DNA of 64,000 nucleotides, from the NCBI GenBank assembly GCA_017305935.1, contig JAFKJU010000022.1, forward strand, positions 1 through 64,000, given 5' to 3'. The DNA is from Hyphomicrobiales bacterium (GTDB lineage Bacteria; Pseudomonadota; Alphaproteobacteria; Rhizobiales; Rhizobiaceae). Shown piece by piece: positions 7,561 through 16,399 of the stretch. Every line of letters begins with the position of its first letter. Position 1 is the first letter of the stretch. A model generated the notes under the pieces. The model made no database searches. It was not told where the DNA came from and was given only the letters and a program-made list of their open reading frames with translations. A program made the position numbers and the translations under genes.

Positions 7561-9015
7561 TCAAACTCCGCTGGCCGGGATGCCGCTGCGCTCGACCTTG
7601 CGCGGCGCCGTCAGTTCCTTCCAGGTCGACAGGGCCCTGTTGACCGCCTGGAACGGCTCGCGCTTGACGAACTTGCCGTGGCCTTCCTGGGTCTTGACCG
7701 CGCCTTCCTCGATGGCAAGCGCGCCGCGCGTCAGCGTGAAGCGCGGCAGGCCAGTCACCTGCTTGCCCTCGAAGACGTTGTAGTCGATCGCCGATTGCTG
7801 CGCCTTGGCCGAGATGGTCTTGGAACGCTTCGGATCCCAGACGACGATATCGGCATCGGCGCCGACGAGGATCGCGCCCTTCTTCGGATAGACGTTGAGG
7901 ATCTTGGCGATGTTGGTCGAGGTCACCGCCACGAATTCGTTCATGGTGATGCGGCCGGTGGCGACGCCGTAGGTCCAGAGCATCGGCATGCGGTCTTCGA
8001 GGCCGCCGGTGCCGTTGGGAATCTTGCGGAAATCGCCGACGCCATAGCGTTTCTGGTCGGTGGTGAAGGCGCAATGGTCGGTCGCCACCACCTGCAGCGA
8101 GCCGGAGGCAAGGCCGGCCCAAAGGCTGTCCTGATGCTGCTTGTTGCGGAAGGGCGGGCTCATGACGCGCCGCGCCGCATGGTCCCAGTCCTTGTCGAAA
8201 TATTCACCCTCGTCGAGCGTCAGGTGCTGGATCAGTGGCTCGCCATAGACCCGCATGCCGTTCTGGCGGGCGCGGCGGATGGCTTCGTGGGATTGTTCGC
8301 AGGAGGTGTGGACGACATAGAGCGGCACGCCGGCCATGTCGGCGATGATGATGGCGCGGTTGGTCGCCTCGCCCTCGACCGACGGCGGGCGCGAATAGGC
8401 ATGTCCCTCGGGGCCGTTATTGCCTTCGTCCATCAGCTTCTGCTGCATGGCGGCGACGACGTCGCCGTTCTCGGCATGGACGAGAGGCAGGGCGCCGAGT
8501 TCGGCGCAACGCTGGAACGAGGCGAACATCTCGTCGTCGTTGACCATCAGCGCGCCCTTATAGGCCATGAAATGCTTGAAGGTGTTGATGCCGTGGTCCT
8601 GCACCACCGTCTTCATGTCGTTGAAGACCTGCTCGCCCCACCAGGTCACCGACATGTGGAAGGAGTAGTCGCAATTGGCGCGGGTCGACTTGTTGTCCCA
8701 GCGCTTCAGCGCGTCGAGCAGCGACTGGCCGGGATCGGGCAGACAGAAATCGACCACCATGGTCGTGCCGCCGGCAAGGCCGGCCCGGGTGCCGCTTTCG
8801 AAATCGTCGGCGGAATAGGTGCCCATGAAGGGCATTTCCAAGTGTACATGCGGATCGATGCCGCCCGGCATGACATAACAGCCGGTGGCGTCCAGCACCT
8901 CGTCGCCGGAAAGGTTCGGCCCGATCTCGACGATGCGCTCGCCCTCGATCTTGACATCCGCCTTGTAGGTCAGGTCGGCGGTGACGATGGTTCCGCCCTT
9001 GATGACTTTGCTCAT
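7561..9015 (-). CDS. hydA: Dihydropyrimidinase (D-hydantoinase)
   Basis: 484-residue cytosolic amidohydrolase that opens 5,6-dihydrouracil and dihydrothymine to N-carbamoyl-beta-alanine and N-carbamoyl-beta-aminoisobutyrate, step two of reductive pyrimidine catabolism. All metal ligands are visible: H56 and H58 in DPHVH, the carboxylated lysine K153 in AYKGALMVND, H180 in LVHAENGD, H236 in VVHTSCEQ and D313 in VATDHCAFT. Length fits the family. It lies downstream of the ureidopropionase gene, with which it shares direction (135-base gap), and is presumably in the RutR-like regulon. The hydantoinase name is equally used for this family. Confidence 0.96.
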   Translation of the reverse strand: MSKVIKGGTIVTADLTYKADVKIEGERIVEIGPNLSGDEVLDATGCYVMPGGIDPHVHLEMPFMGTYSADDFESGTRAGLAGGTTMVVDFCLPDPGQSLLDALKRWDNKSTRANCDYSFHMSVTWWGEQVFNDMKTVVQDHGINTFKHFMAYKGALMVNDDEMFASFQRCAELGALPLVHAENGDVVAAMQQKLMDEGNNGPEGHAYSRPPSVEGEATNRAIIIADMAGVPLYVVHTSCEQSHEAIRRARQNGMRVYGEPLIQHLTLDEGEYFDKDWDHAARRVMSPPFRNKQHQDSLWAGLASGSLQVVATDHCAFTTDQKRYGVGDFRKIPNGTGGLEDRMPMLWTYGVATGRITMNEFVAVTSTNIAKILNVYPKKGAILVGADADIVVWDPKRSKTISAKAQQSAIDYNVFEGKQVTGLPRFTLTRGALAIEEGAVKTQEGHGKFVKREPFQAVNRALSTWKELTAPRKVERSGIPASGV

Positions 9016-9150
9016 ATCCGCTGTTCCCTTTTTCGAATTATGCGGCCGGGCAGATCAACGCATGTCATGCGGCAGCGTGTTCCTGCCTCTTCAATCTTGT
9101 CCTATTGCGATGCCGCGCCACATGTGTCCGGTGACACAGATGCGGATCGG

Positions 9151-10404
9151 TCACCCCGCAATCTCCGCCGTTTCCAGCACGGCGCGCAGCAGGACATCGG
9201 CGCCGGCCGAGGCCCATTCCTTGGAAATATCCTCCGCCTCGTTGTGCGACAGGCCGCCGACGCAGGGGCACATGATCATCACGGTCGGCGCCACCCTGGC
9301 GGTCCAGCAGGCGTCGTGGCCGGCGCCGGAGATGATGTCCATGTGGCTGTAGCCGAGATCGTCGGCCGCCTTGCGCACCGAGGCCACCAGCTTCGGATCG
9401 AAGGTCACCGGATCGAAATGGCCGACCGCCTCCACCGAACAGCCGACGCCGAGCTTTTCGCAGATTGCGGCTGCTTCCTTTTCGATGCGGGCGCGCATGG
9501 CGTCGAGCTTTGCCTGGTCGGGCGAGCGGATATCGACGGTGAAAACCACCTTTCCCGGCAGCACGTTGCGGGAATTGGGCGAGAAGAACACTTGGCCGAC
9601 GCCGCCGACGCAGCCCGGCTGGTTGTCCATCGCCACCGTCTGCACCGCTTCCAGAATGCGGCCCATGGCAAGGCCGGCATTGACGCGCATGTTCATCGGA
9701 GTCGAGCCGGTATGGGCTTCACGGCCGGTGAGCGTGAATTCCAGCCACCACAGGCCCTGGCCATGGGTGACGACGCCGATCTGCTTGTCCTCGGCTTCGA
9801 GGATCGGGCCCTGCTCGATGTGATATTCGAAATAGGCATGCATCTTGCGCGCGCCGACTTCCTCGTCGCCGAGCCAGCCGATGCGCTTCAACTCGTCGCC
9901 AAACGTCTTGCCGTCGGGATCCTTGCGCTCATAGGCATATTCGAGCGTATGTACGCCGGCGAAGACGCCGGAAGCGACCATGGCGGGGGCGAAGCGGGCG
10001 CCTTCCTCGTTGGTCCAGTTGGTGACGACGATCGGATGCTTGGTCTCGATGCCGAGATCGTTGAGGCTGCGCACCACTTCGAGGCCGGCGAGCACGCCCA
10101 GCACGCCGTCGAACTTGCCGCCGGTCGGCTGGGTGTCGAGATGGCTGCCGATATAGACGGGCAGGGCATCGAGATCGGTGCCGGGGCGGGTGGCGAACAT
10201 GGTGCCCATCTTGTCGACGCCCATGGTCAGCCCGGCCGCATCGCACCAGGACTTGAACAGGTCGCGGCCCTGTTTGTCGACATCGGTCAGGGTCTGGCGG
10301 TTGTTGCCGCCGGCGACGCCCGGGCCGATTTTGGCCATGTCCATCAGGCTGTCCCAGAGACGGTCGCCGTTTACGCGCAGGTTTTCACCCGGTGCTGCCA
10401 CCAT
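9151..10404 (-). CDS. Beta-ureidopropionase / N-carbamoyl amino acid hydrolase (M20 family)
   Basis: 417-residue Zn-dependent amidase that releases beta-alanine, CO2 and ammonia from N-carbamoyl-beta-alanine, step three of reductive pyrimidine degradation. Metal-site motifs of the M20/HyuC family are present: GSHLDTQPTGGKFDGVLG, NWTNEEGARF, and AGHDACWTARVAPT near the C-terminus. The start was placed at ATG 10404 because GAGG lies 9 bases before it. First gene of the minus-strand catabolic operon and divergent from rutR, with a RutR-like operator between them. N-carbamoyl-L-amino acid hydrolase activity is the alternative, less likely given the neighbours. Confidence 0.93.
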   Translation of the reverse strand: MVAAPGENLRVNGDRLWDSLMDMAKIGPGVAGGNNRQTLTDVDKQGRDLFKSWCDAAGLTMGVDKMGTMFATRPGTDLDALPVYIGSHLDTQPTGGKFDGVLGVLAGLEVVRSLNDLGIETKHPIVVTNWTNEEGARFAPAMVASGVFAGVHTLEYAYERKDPDGKTFGDELKRIGWLGDEEVGARKMHAYFEYHIEQGPILEAEDKQIGVVTHGQGLWWLEFTLTGREAHTGSTPMNMRVNAGLAMGRILEAVQTVAMDNQPGCVGGVGQVFFSPNSRNVLPGKVVFTVDIRSPDQAKLDAMRARIEKEAAAICEKLGVGCSVEAVGHFDPVTFDPKLVASVRKAADDLGYSHMDIISGAGHDACWTARVAPTVMIMCPCVGGLSHNEAEDISKEWASAGADVLLRAVLETAEIAG

Positions 10405-10536
10405 GTCATCATCCTCACCAGTTTGCCGCAAGCCGCCGGCTATTGTTGCGCCGTTGTCGGATGCGAATGTCGGCGGCATCTTTTCTGCCGCCCGGACCCC
10501 AATCGATATTGCCTTTATCAGCCTTTCGGCGATAAT

Positions 10537-10552
10537 TTGACCGAATGGTAAA
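10537..10552. promoter_or_regulatory. RutR-like operator (site 1)
   Basis: TTGACCGAATGGTAAA matches 12 of the 14 fixed positions of the E. coli RutR consensus TTGACCA-N2-TGGTCAA. It lies in the 291-base region between the divergent rutR-like regulator (10696) and the ureidopropionase gene (10404), where a TetR-family regulator would control both itself and its target operon. Confidence 0.7.
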
Positions 10553-10695
10553 TTACAACTTCTCCAGCAGCACTCAAGACGGAAAAGATAAAATTCATCG
10601 ACAAAATGACGGGCAGTTGCACATTATTTCGTCAATGCCGTCCTGTGAGCAAAGCTGACTGAAAAGGTTGAATTTCAAACGGAAACAGGCAGCCC

Positions 10696-11337
10696 ATGGC
10701 TATCCCGAGAGCAGCGAAAACGCAACGGCGCACCCGCATTCAGGAAGAGAAAGAAGAACAGATTCTCGAGGCGGCGCTGGAGGTGTTTTCACAGCACGGG
10801 TTCCGCGGCGCCACCATCGACCAGATCGCCGATGTCGCCGGCATGTCCAAGCCGAACCTGCTCTATTATTTCCGCACCAAGGATGCCATGCATCGGGCGT
10901 TGATCGACCGGGTGCTCGATACCTGGCTCGACCCCTTGCGCGCCTTCGACGCCAACGGCCATCCGCATCAGGAAATCCGCAGCTATATCCGCCGCAAGCT
11001 GGAGCTGGCGCGGGATTTTCCGCGCGAAAGCCGGCTGTTCGCCAATGAGGTGCTGCAGGGTGCGCCCCATATCGAGGACGAGCTGAAGGGGCCGCTGAAA
11101 AGCCTGGTCGATGAAAAGGCCGAGGTGATTCGCGCCTGGGCCGATTCCGGCAAGATCGCCAAATGCGATCCCTACCACCTGATCTTCGCCATCTGGTCGA
11201 CGACCCAGCATTATGCCGACTTCGACGTGCAGGTGCGCGCCGTGCTCGGCCAGGATCAGGCCGGCGAGGGGCGTTTCGAGGATGCGGCGCGTTTCCTCGA
11301 AAGCATGTTCGTCAAGGGGCTCGAAATCCACGAATAG
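10696..11337 (+). CDS. rutR: RutR-family transcriptional regulator (TetR superfamily)
   Basis: 213-residue TetR-family protein. The N-terminal helix-turn-helix is ILEAALEVFSQHGFRGATIDQIADVAGMSKPNLLYYF, and the C-terminal half contains the RutR-specific pattern LIFAIWSTTQHYADF and IDEK-like LVDEKAEVIRAW. In E. coli RutR binds uracil and thymine and controls pyrimidine use; the similarity extends over the full length by my reading. It is divergent from the catabolic operon, has a RutR-like site upstream, and its last 26 bases overlap the end of the convergent cyclase gene. RBS is weak (AACAGGCAGCCC). Confidence 0.88.
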   Translation: MAIPRAAKTQRRTRIQEEKEEQILEAALEVFSQHGFRGATIDQIADVAGMSKPNLLYYFRTKDAMHRALIDRVLDTWLDPLRAFDANGHPHQEIRSYIRRKLELARDFPRESRLFANEVLQGAPHIEDELKGPLKSLVDEKAEVIRAWADSGKIAKCDPYHLIFAIWSTTQHYADFDVQVRAVLGQDQAGEGRFEDAARFLESMFVKGLEIHE

Positions 11338-13018
11338 GCCGCGCGGCCTTGCGTGTTTCCGCCGTCGCCCGCCCGATCTGCGCTTCGGCCAGCAGCCCGT
11401 CGAGCTCCGACATATCGTGGACGATCAGCGTTTCCAGCGTGCCGGAGCGGCCGCGGATGGAAATGTCGTGGGTCTCGCAATCCGCTTTCGCAAGGCCCGC
11501 GAAGCGCAACACGTCGGCCGAGACCGCGAGCTGCGCATCGTATTCCTTGGCGAAACCTTCGAGGCGACTGGCGGCATTGATCGTATCGCCGACCGCCGTC
11601 AGCGACGAGGCGCGGCCGTAGCCGAGCTGGCCGATGATCGCCGTGCCGGCATGCATGCCCATGGCGATGCGCAAGGGTTTTTCCAGCTCGGTGGTGACGC
11701 CGCGGTTCAGCCCCTCGATGCCGCGGGCGATACGCGAGGCGGCGTTGAGCGCCTGCAGGCTGGCTTCCTCGATGCCGTTCTTCAGGCCGAACAGCGCCAG
11801 GGCGCCATCGCCGATGAACTTGTCGATGACGCCGCCCGAGGCCTCCACCGCCTCGCCGACCGTCTCGAAATAGCGGTTGAGCAGGAAGACGGTATCGAAG
11901 GGAAGGCGCTTCTGGGCAATCAGGGTGAAATCGCGCAGGTCGCAGAACAGCACGGCGATGCGCCGTTCGCGCCCGGCCGCTTCCTGCACGCTCGGCTGGA
12001 CCTTGACGCCGACATTCTCGGCACCCAGCACCGGGGCGATGGTGAGGTCATGGGTCATGCGCAGCTGGCAGGCGAGGCGGACATTGTCGGGGGCGTGGAT
12101 ACGGGTGAGGGTCGCCTGTTCCGTTTCATTCGGCGGCGGCTGTTCCGCCAGCCCCTCGATCACCCGCACGCGGCAGGTGGAACAGCGCCCGCGCCCGCCG
12201 CAGGTCGAAAGATGCGGGATGCCGGCGGCGCGGCTCGCCTCCAGAACGCTGTAACCGCGCGGCACCGCGACGGTGCGGTCGGGATAGGTAACCTTCACCT
12301 TGCCGCGCACCGGCACGAGGCGGGCGACCAGCGTCGCGCCGATGCCGCCCCAGAGGACGCCGAGGATGGCAAGGCGGATGGCGTTCAGCGTTTCGGCATC
12401 GCTGCGCGGCGGCTTGAACCACATGTCGGAGGCCGGCGGCAGCGAGCGGGCGCCGGCGGCGAAGCCGAGCAACGCCAGAAGCGGCACCAGCAGGGCGAAG
12501 GAATAGAGAAACAGCGCATAGCGCGGATACCAGTCGCGGGCGCGTATCCAGAACCAGAAACCGAGGCAGCCATGGAACCAGGCGAGCAGCAGCGCCACCG
12601 ATTGCCGGGTCGCGAAGGCGGGATCGGCCCACATCTTCGGCAGGACATCGTAATAGCCGTCGCCGCTCCCGGTCAGTACCCATTCGATGCGGGTGCCGAT
12701 GACATGGTTGACGAGCAGGAACGGGAATGTGAGGCCGAACAGAATTTTCAGCGCCTCGCGTAGCGGCATGCGCAACGTCCGGCGGCGATAGAGGCTTTCC
12801 AGCGCCAGCAGGAAATGGGTCAGCAGCGAGCCGTAGAGCAGGACGGTGCCCGGGGCACTGCGCCAGAGGAGATTGAAGACCGTTCGCGCTTGCTCCATCG
12901 CGTCGACGGAGATCAGGCCAAGCGCATGATTGAGAAAATGGGTCAGCAGAAACAGGCCGAGGCAGAGCCCGGTCACCAGATGCAGGCGCTTGCGTGTGCG
13001 CGAGGAAAGAACCTTCAA
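11312..13018 (-). CDS. cyaC: Membrane-bound class III adenylate cyclase with [2Fe-2S] ferredoxin domain (CyaC-like)
   Basis: About 568 residues. Part 1 (roughly residues 1-230) has six hydrophobic segments with paired histidines (LLTHFLNHALG, LLTHFLLALE, LLVNHVIGTR, LLAWFHGCLG) resembling the SdhC-type cytochrome b anchor. Part 2 is a plant-type [2Fe-2S] ferredoxin (STCGGRGRCSTCRV, then RLACQL). Part 3 is a class III cyclase with metal aspartates in LFCDLRDFT and KFIGDGALALFG, and the late motif AVGDTINAASRLE. From memory, S. meliloti CyaC is a quinone-responsive diheme-B cyclase of this kind. Start uncertain: TTG 13018 precedes the first helix and has GGGA upstream; no suitable ATG exists. 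It lies between rutR and preA. Confidence 0.85.
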   Translation of the reverse strand: MKVLSSRTRKRLHLVTGLCLGLFLLTHFLNHALGLISVDAMEQARTVFNLLWRSAPGTVLLYGSLLTHFLLALESLYRRRTLRMPLREALKILFGLTFPFLLVNHVIGTRIEWVLTGSGDGYYDVLPKMWADPAFATRQSVALLLAWFHGCLGFWFWIRARDWYPRYALFLYSFALLVPLLALLGFAAGARSLPPASDMWFKPPRSDAETLNAIRLAILGVLWGGIGATLVARLVPVRGKVKVTYPDRTVAVPRGYSVLEASRAAGIPHLSTCGGRGRCSTCRVRVIEGLAEQPPPNETEQATLTRIHAPDNVRLACQLRMTHDLTIAPVLGAENVGVKVQPSVQEAAGRERRIAVLFCDLRDFTLIAQKRLPFDTVFLLNRYFETVGEAVEASGGVIDKFIGDGALALFGLKNGIEEASLQALNAASRIARGIEGLNRGVTTELEKPLRIAMGMHAGTAIIGQLGYGRASSLTAVGDTINAASRLEGFAKEYDAQLAVSADVLRFAGLAKADCETHDISIRGRSGTLETLIVHDMSELDGLLAEAQIGRATAETRKAARPIRGFRAP

Positions 13019-13192
13019 GCGGACATTCCCGTTGGCGGCGTAGGCGGCTTTTGCCGTCCTGTTCCTTATCCGCGACTTCGCGTGTGCGGGCAACGCACGT
13101 TTTGGAGACGATGTGTTTATCGGTGGGGCATCGCTGCACAGGCCGGCGGCTGTAACGTGAACGCACCGTCCATGGCACGCCGGTGCCGTAGA

Positions 13193-13330
13193 CCTCCTTC
13201 TCCCCTCGGGGGAGAAGGAGGCACGAAGGGCCGGATGAGGGGGCGGCGAAGCCGAATGCCTCATCGATAATGTGCCTTCGGCATCCCCCTCATCCCGCTG
13301 CCGCGAACCTTCTCCCCGAGGGGAGAAGAG
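13193..13330. repeat. Mosaic intergenic repeat with two C/G-rich hairpins (copy 1)
   Basis: Begins with a hairpin built on CCTTCTCCCCTCGGGGGAGAAGG, ends with the related CCTTCTCCCCGAGGGGAGAAG, and in between has GGATGAGGGG and CTTCGGCATCCCCCTCATCC. A second copy with the same order lies at 42419-42556. It occupies most of the 378-base gap between preA and the cyclase gene; no gene is seen in 13019-13396. Confidence 0.8.
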
Positions 13331-13396
13331 GCTTTGCGGTGATGATTTTATGCCATCAGAATATCGGCCGCTATCGCGCGGCCGGCGCCGTCCGGT

Positions 13397-14710
13397 TTAC
13401 TCGGCGGCCTGGCGGGCCATCGGGTTGTTGGGGTGAGTCGTCCAGTTGGCGTAGTTCGGGTCGACGTTTTTACCGGTGCGCTGGTCGAGGGCGCCGGCGT
13501 CGAGGGCGACCATCGAGATGCAGTTCTCGACCGGGCAGACGTTGACGCAAAGATTGCAGCCGACGCATTCGTCTTCCATCACCTCGAAATGGCGCACGCC
13601 ATCGACGAAGCTGGTGATCGCCTGGTGCGAGGTGTCCTCACAGGCGATATGACAGCGGCCGCACTTGATGCAGGCATCCTGGTCGATATGGGCCTTGGCG
13701 ATGTAGTTGAGGTTGAGATACTGCCAGTCGGTGACGTTCGGCACGGCGCGGCCGGTGATGTCGTCCAGGCTGCGATGGCCCTTGGCATCCATCCAGTCGG
13801 ACAGGCCGGTGATCATTTCCTCGACGATCTTAAAGCCATAGGTCATGGCGGCGGTGCAGACCTGCACGTTGCCGGCGCCGAGCGCCAGGAATTCGGCTGC
13901 GTCGCGCCAGGTGGTGACGCCGCCGATGCCGGAGATCGGCAGGCCGTAGGTTTCCGGATCGCGGGCGATCTCGGCCACCATGTTGAGCGCGATGGGCTTG
14001 ACCGCCGGGCCGCAATAGCCGCCATGGGTGCCCTTGCCGCCAACGGTGGGGTTGGGCGCAAAATTGTCGAGATCGACCGAGACGATGGAGTTGATCGTGT
14101 TGATCAGCGACACGGCATCGGTGCCGCCGGCCTTTGCGGCGCGGGCCGGCTTGCGGATGTCGGTGATGTTCGGCGTCAGCTTGGTGATGACCGGCATGCG
14201 GGTGTATTGCTTGCACCAGCGCACCACCATCTCGATATATTCCGGCACCTGGCCGACCGCGGCACCCATGCCGCGCTCGGACATGCCGTGCGGACAGCCG
14301 AAGTTCAGCTCGATGCCGTCGGCGCCGGTCTCCTCGACCAGCGGCAGGATCGCTTTCCAGCTTTCCTCCTCGCATGGCACCATGATCGAGGCGATCAGGG
14401 CGCGGTCCGGCCAGTTCATCTTCACCTGCTTCATCTCGCGCAGGTTCACGTAGAGATCGCGGTCGGTGATCAGCTCGATATTGTTGAGGCCGAGCAGGCG
14501 GCGGTCGGCGCCCCAGATCGCGCCGTAGCGCGGGCCGTTGACGTTGACCACCGGCGGCCCTTCCTCGCCCAGCGTCTTCCAGACGACGCCGCCCCAGCCG
14601 GCCTTGAAGGCGCGCTCGACGTTGTAGGCCTTGTCGGTGGGCGGCGCGGAGGCCAGCCAGAAGGGATTGGGGGATTTGATGCCTACGAAATTGTTGCGGA
14701 TGTCAGCCAT
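13397..14710 (-). CDS. preA: NAD-dependent dihydropyrimidine dehydrogenase, catalytic subunit
   Basis: 437-residue subunit that reduces uracil and thymine to the dihydro forms, step one of the pathway. Residues 1-330 are a DHOD-like FMN barrel; the substrate loop ELNFGCPHGM carries N136, C139 and H141, matching N668, C671 and H673 of mammalian DPD. The C-terminus has two [4Fe-4S] clusters (IDQDACIKCGRCHIAC and DECVGCNLCVNVCPVENC). Start ATG 14710 has a GAAGGGA ribosome site. It follows preT by 13 bases. One difference from DPD is Gly in place of Ser670. Called pydA in some rhizobia. Confidence 0.96.
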   Translation of the reverse strand: MADIRNNFVGIKSPNPFWLASAPPTDKAYNVERAFKAGWGGVVWKTLGEEGPPVVNVNGPRYGAIWGADRRLLGLNNIELITDRDLYVNLREMKQVKMNWPDRALIASIMVPCEEESWKAILPLVEETGADGIELNFGCPHGMSERGMGAAVGQVPEYIEMVVRWCKQYTRMPVITKLTPNITDIRKPARAAKAGGTDAVSLINTINSIVSVDLDNFAPNPTVGGKGTHGGYCGPAVKPIALNMVAEIARDPETYGLPISGIGGVTTWRDAAEFLALGAGNVQVCTAAMTYGFKIVEEMITGLSDWMDAKGHRSLDDITGRAVPNVTDWQYLNLNYIAKAHIDQDACIKCGRCHIACEDTSHQAITSFVDGVRHFEVMEDECVGCNLCVNVCPVENCISMVALDAGALDQRTGKNVDPNYANWTTHPNNPMARQAAE

Positions 14711-14723
14711 GGTCGTGTTCCCT

Positions 14724-16085
14724 TCAGGCGACGGCAGCGGTTGGCTGCGCACCGGCCAGCAGCGCGCGGTGGATCGACTCGGCGGCATCGCGCCCATTGG
14801 CGACGGCGGCGACCGTCAGGTCCTCGCCACCGACGACGCAGTCGCCGCCGGCCCAGACGCCGGGCATCGAGGTGCGGCCGTCCGCATCGACGACGATGCG
14901 GCCGCCTTCCATGGCAAGGTGGCCAAGGCCCGAGGCCTCGAAGGTCTGGCCGATGGCCTTGAACACCTGATCGGTCGCGATCACGCCGGTCTCGCCGGTG
15001 CCGACAAGACGCCCTTCGGACAGTTCGGTATATTCCACTTCGATGCCGGCCACGCGGCCGTCGCGGGCGATGATCTTCTTCGGCGCCAGCCAGTGGCGCA
15101 GGATGACGCCCTTGGATGCGGCGAGATCCTGCTCGAATTCGGAAGCGTTCATGTGCTCCTTGCCACGGCGGTAGCAGATGGTGACTTCCTCTGCGCCGAG
15201 CAGCTTGGCCTGAACGGCGGCATCGACCGCCGTCATGCCGCCGCCGATGACGACGACGCGGCGGCCGATCTCGACCGATCCCTTGTCTCCCGCCTGGCGC
15301 AGCGCCGCGATGAAGTCGACCGCGTCGACCACGCCTTCCAGTTCCTCGCCCTCGGTGCGCAGCGCATTGACGCCGGCAAGACCGATGCCGAGGAAGACGG
15401 CGTCGAATTCGCCGGTGAGATCGGCAAGGTTGAAGTCGCGGCCGAGCTTCTGGCCGTGCTTGACCTCGATGCCGCCGATCGAAAGCACGTAATCCACCTC
15501 GCGCTGGGCGAAGTCGTCGGTCGATTTATAGGTGGCGATGCCGTATTCGTTGAGGCCGCCGGCCTTTTCGCGGGCATCGAAGATGACGACCGAGTGGCCG
15601 TTGACTGCGAGGCGATGGGCGGCGGCGAGGCCGGCGGGGCCGGCGCCGATCACGGCGATGCGTTTGCCGCTCGAGGCCGCCCGGGCATAGAACTGCTTGC
15701 CCTGCTCCATGGCGATGTCGGTGGCGTAACGCTGCAGCCGGCCGATCTCCACGGGGCGATGCTCGGCGGTGTTGCGCACGCAGGCCTGCTCGCACAGGGT
15801 TTCAGTGGGACAGACGCGGGCGCACATGCCGCCGAGGATGTTCTGGTCGAAGATGGTGTTGGCCGCGCCGATCGGATTGCCGGTCGAGATCTGGCGGATG
15901 AACAGCGGAATGTCGATCGAGGTCGGACAGGCCGTCATGCACGGCGCGTCGTAGCAGAAATAGCAGCGATCGGAAGCGACCAGCGCCTCGTGGTTCTCGA
16001 GGCGCGGGTGAAGGTCGGAAAAATTGGCGGCGTATTCGGCCGGCGACAGCCGGCTCGCCTTTATCCCAGTGTCCAGACGTCCCAT
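14724..16085 (-). CDS. preT: NAD-dependent dihydropyrimidine dehydrogenase, NAD(P)H-oxidising subunit
   Basis: 453-residue iron-sulfur flavoprotein resembling the glutamate synthase small subunit and the N-terminal half of DPD. The N-terminus has the cysteine clusters CYFCYDAPCMTACPTS and CARVCPTETLCEQACV; then an FAD-binding GAGPAGLAAAHRL (about residue 147) and a second nucleotide site VVIGGGMTAVDAA. It passes electrons from NAD(P)H to PreA. ATG 16085 is preceded by GAGGGAA. First gene of preTA; a second RutR-like site lies 59 bases upstream. Confidence 0.95.
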   Translation of the reverse strand: MGRLDTGIKASRLSPAEYAANFSDLHPRLENHEALVASDRCYFCYDAPCMTACPTSIDIPLFIRQISTGNPIGAANTIFDQNILGGMCARVCPTETLCEQACVRNTAEHRPVEIGRLQRYATDIAMEQGKQFYARAASSGKRIAVIGAGPAGLAAAHRLAVNGHSVVIFDAREKAGGLNEYGIATYKSTDDFAQREVDYVLSIGGIEVKHGQKLGRDFNLADLTGEFDAVFLGIGLAGVNALRTEGEELEGVVDAVDFIAALRQAGDKGSVEIGRRVVVIGGGMTAVDAAVQAKLLGAEEVTICYRRGKEHMNASEFEQDLAASKGVILRHWLAPKKIIARDGRVAGIEVEYTELSEGRLVGTGETGVIATDQVFKAIGQTFEASGLGHLAMEGGRIVVDADGRTSMPGVWAGGDCVVGGEDLTVAAVANGRDAAESIHRALLAGAQPTAAVA

Positions 16086-16143
16086 TGAAGTTCCCTCTTT
16101 TAGTAAACGGCCAGTGATATGGAGCGTAACTCAGGAAAATTTA

Positions 16144-16159
16144 TTTATCAAACGGTAAA
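16144..16159. promoter_or_regulatory. RutR-like operator (site 2)
   Basis: TTTATCAAACGGTAAA keeps the half-site pattern of site 1 (TTxAyC-N4-GGTAAA) and matches 10 of 14 fixed positions of the E. coli RutR consensus. It lies 59 bases upstream of the preT start. Weaker than site 1, but the shared GGTAAA half and its place upstream of a pyrimidine operon support it. Confidence 0.5.
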
Positions 16160-16369
16160 ATTTTAAACCGAAGCGAGCTTTGATGGGCCGTCCTGCCCAT
16201 CTATGCGAATGAAAAGTCTCGCATTTTTCAAGGTCAAGCCTTCAGCGACCGAGAGAGCGCCCAAACCGGAAGCACCGGGATCGCGTTGTTTTAAAATTAT
16301 ACTTTAAAACTCATATTTTGAAAACAGGAGTGCGGCGGCGCAAAAAATTCAAAAAGTTGGCCGAGGGTC

Positions 16370-16394
16370 GGAACCTTTCCGGTGAGACGCCGTT
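16370..16394 (+). promoter_or_regulatory. EcfG-type general stress promoter for candidate sRNA
   Basis: Perfect GGAAC-N16-CGTT, the consensus for the alphaproteobacterial general stress sigma factor EcfG. It points into a stretch with no convincing gene that ends at a GC-rich hairpin (16487-16521). The ecfG gene is 2.6 kb away. Confidence 0.7.
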
Positions 16395-16399
16395 TTATT

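Noticed and set aside
9061..9090. EcfG promoter upstream of the dihydropyrimidinase gene
   Set aside because: AACG and GTTCC on the plus strand are 18 bases apart, outside the 16-17 base spacing.
7678..10551. 957-residue open frame on the plus strand
   Set aside because: Shadow of the hydantoinase and ureidopropionase genes on the other strand. The translation has the Gly/Ala/His/Arg/Asp-rich composition of antisense GC-rich DNA and no family motif.
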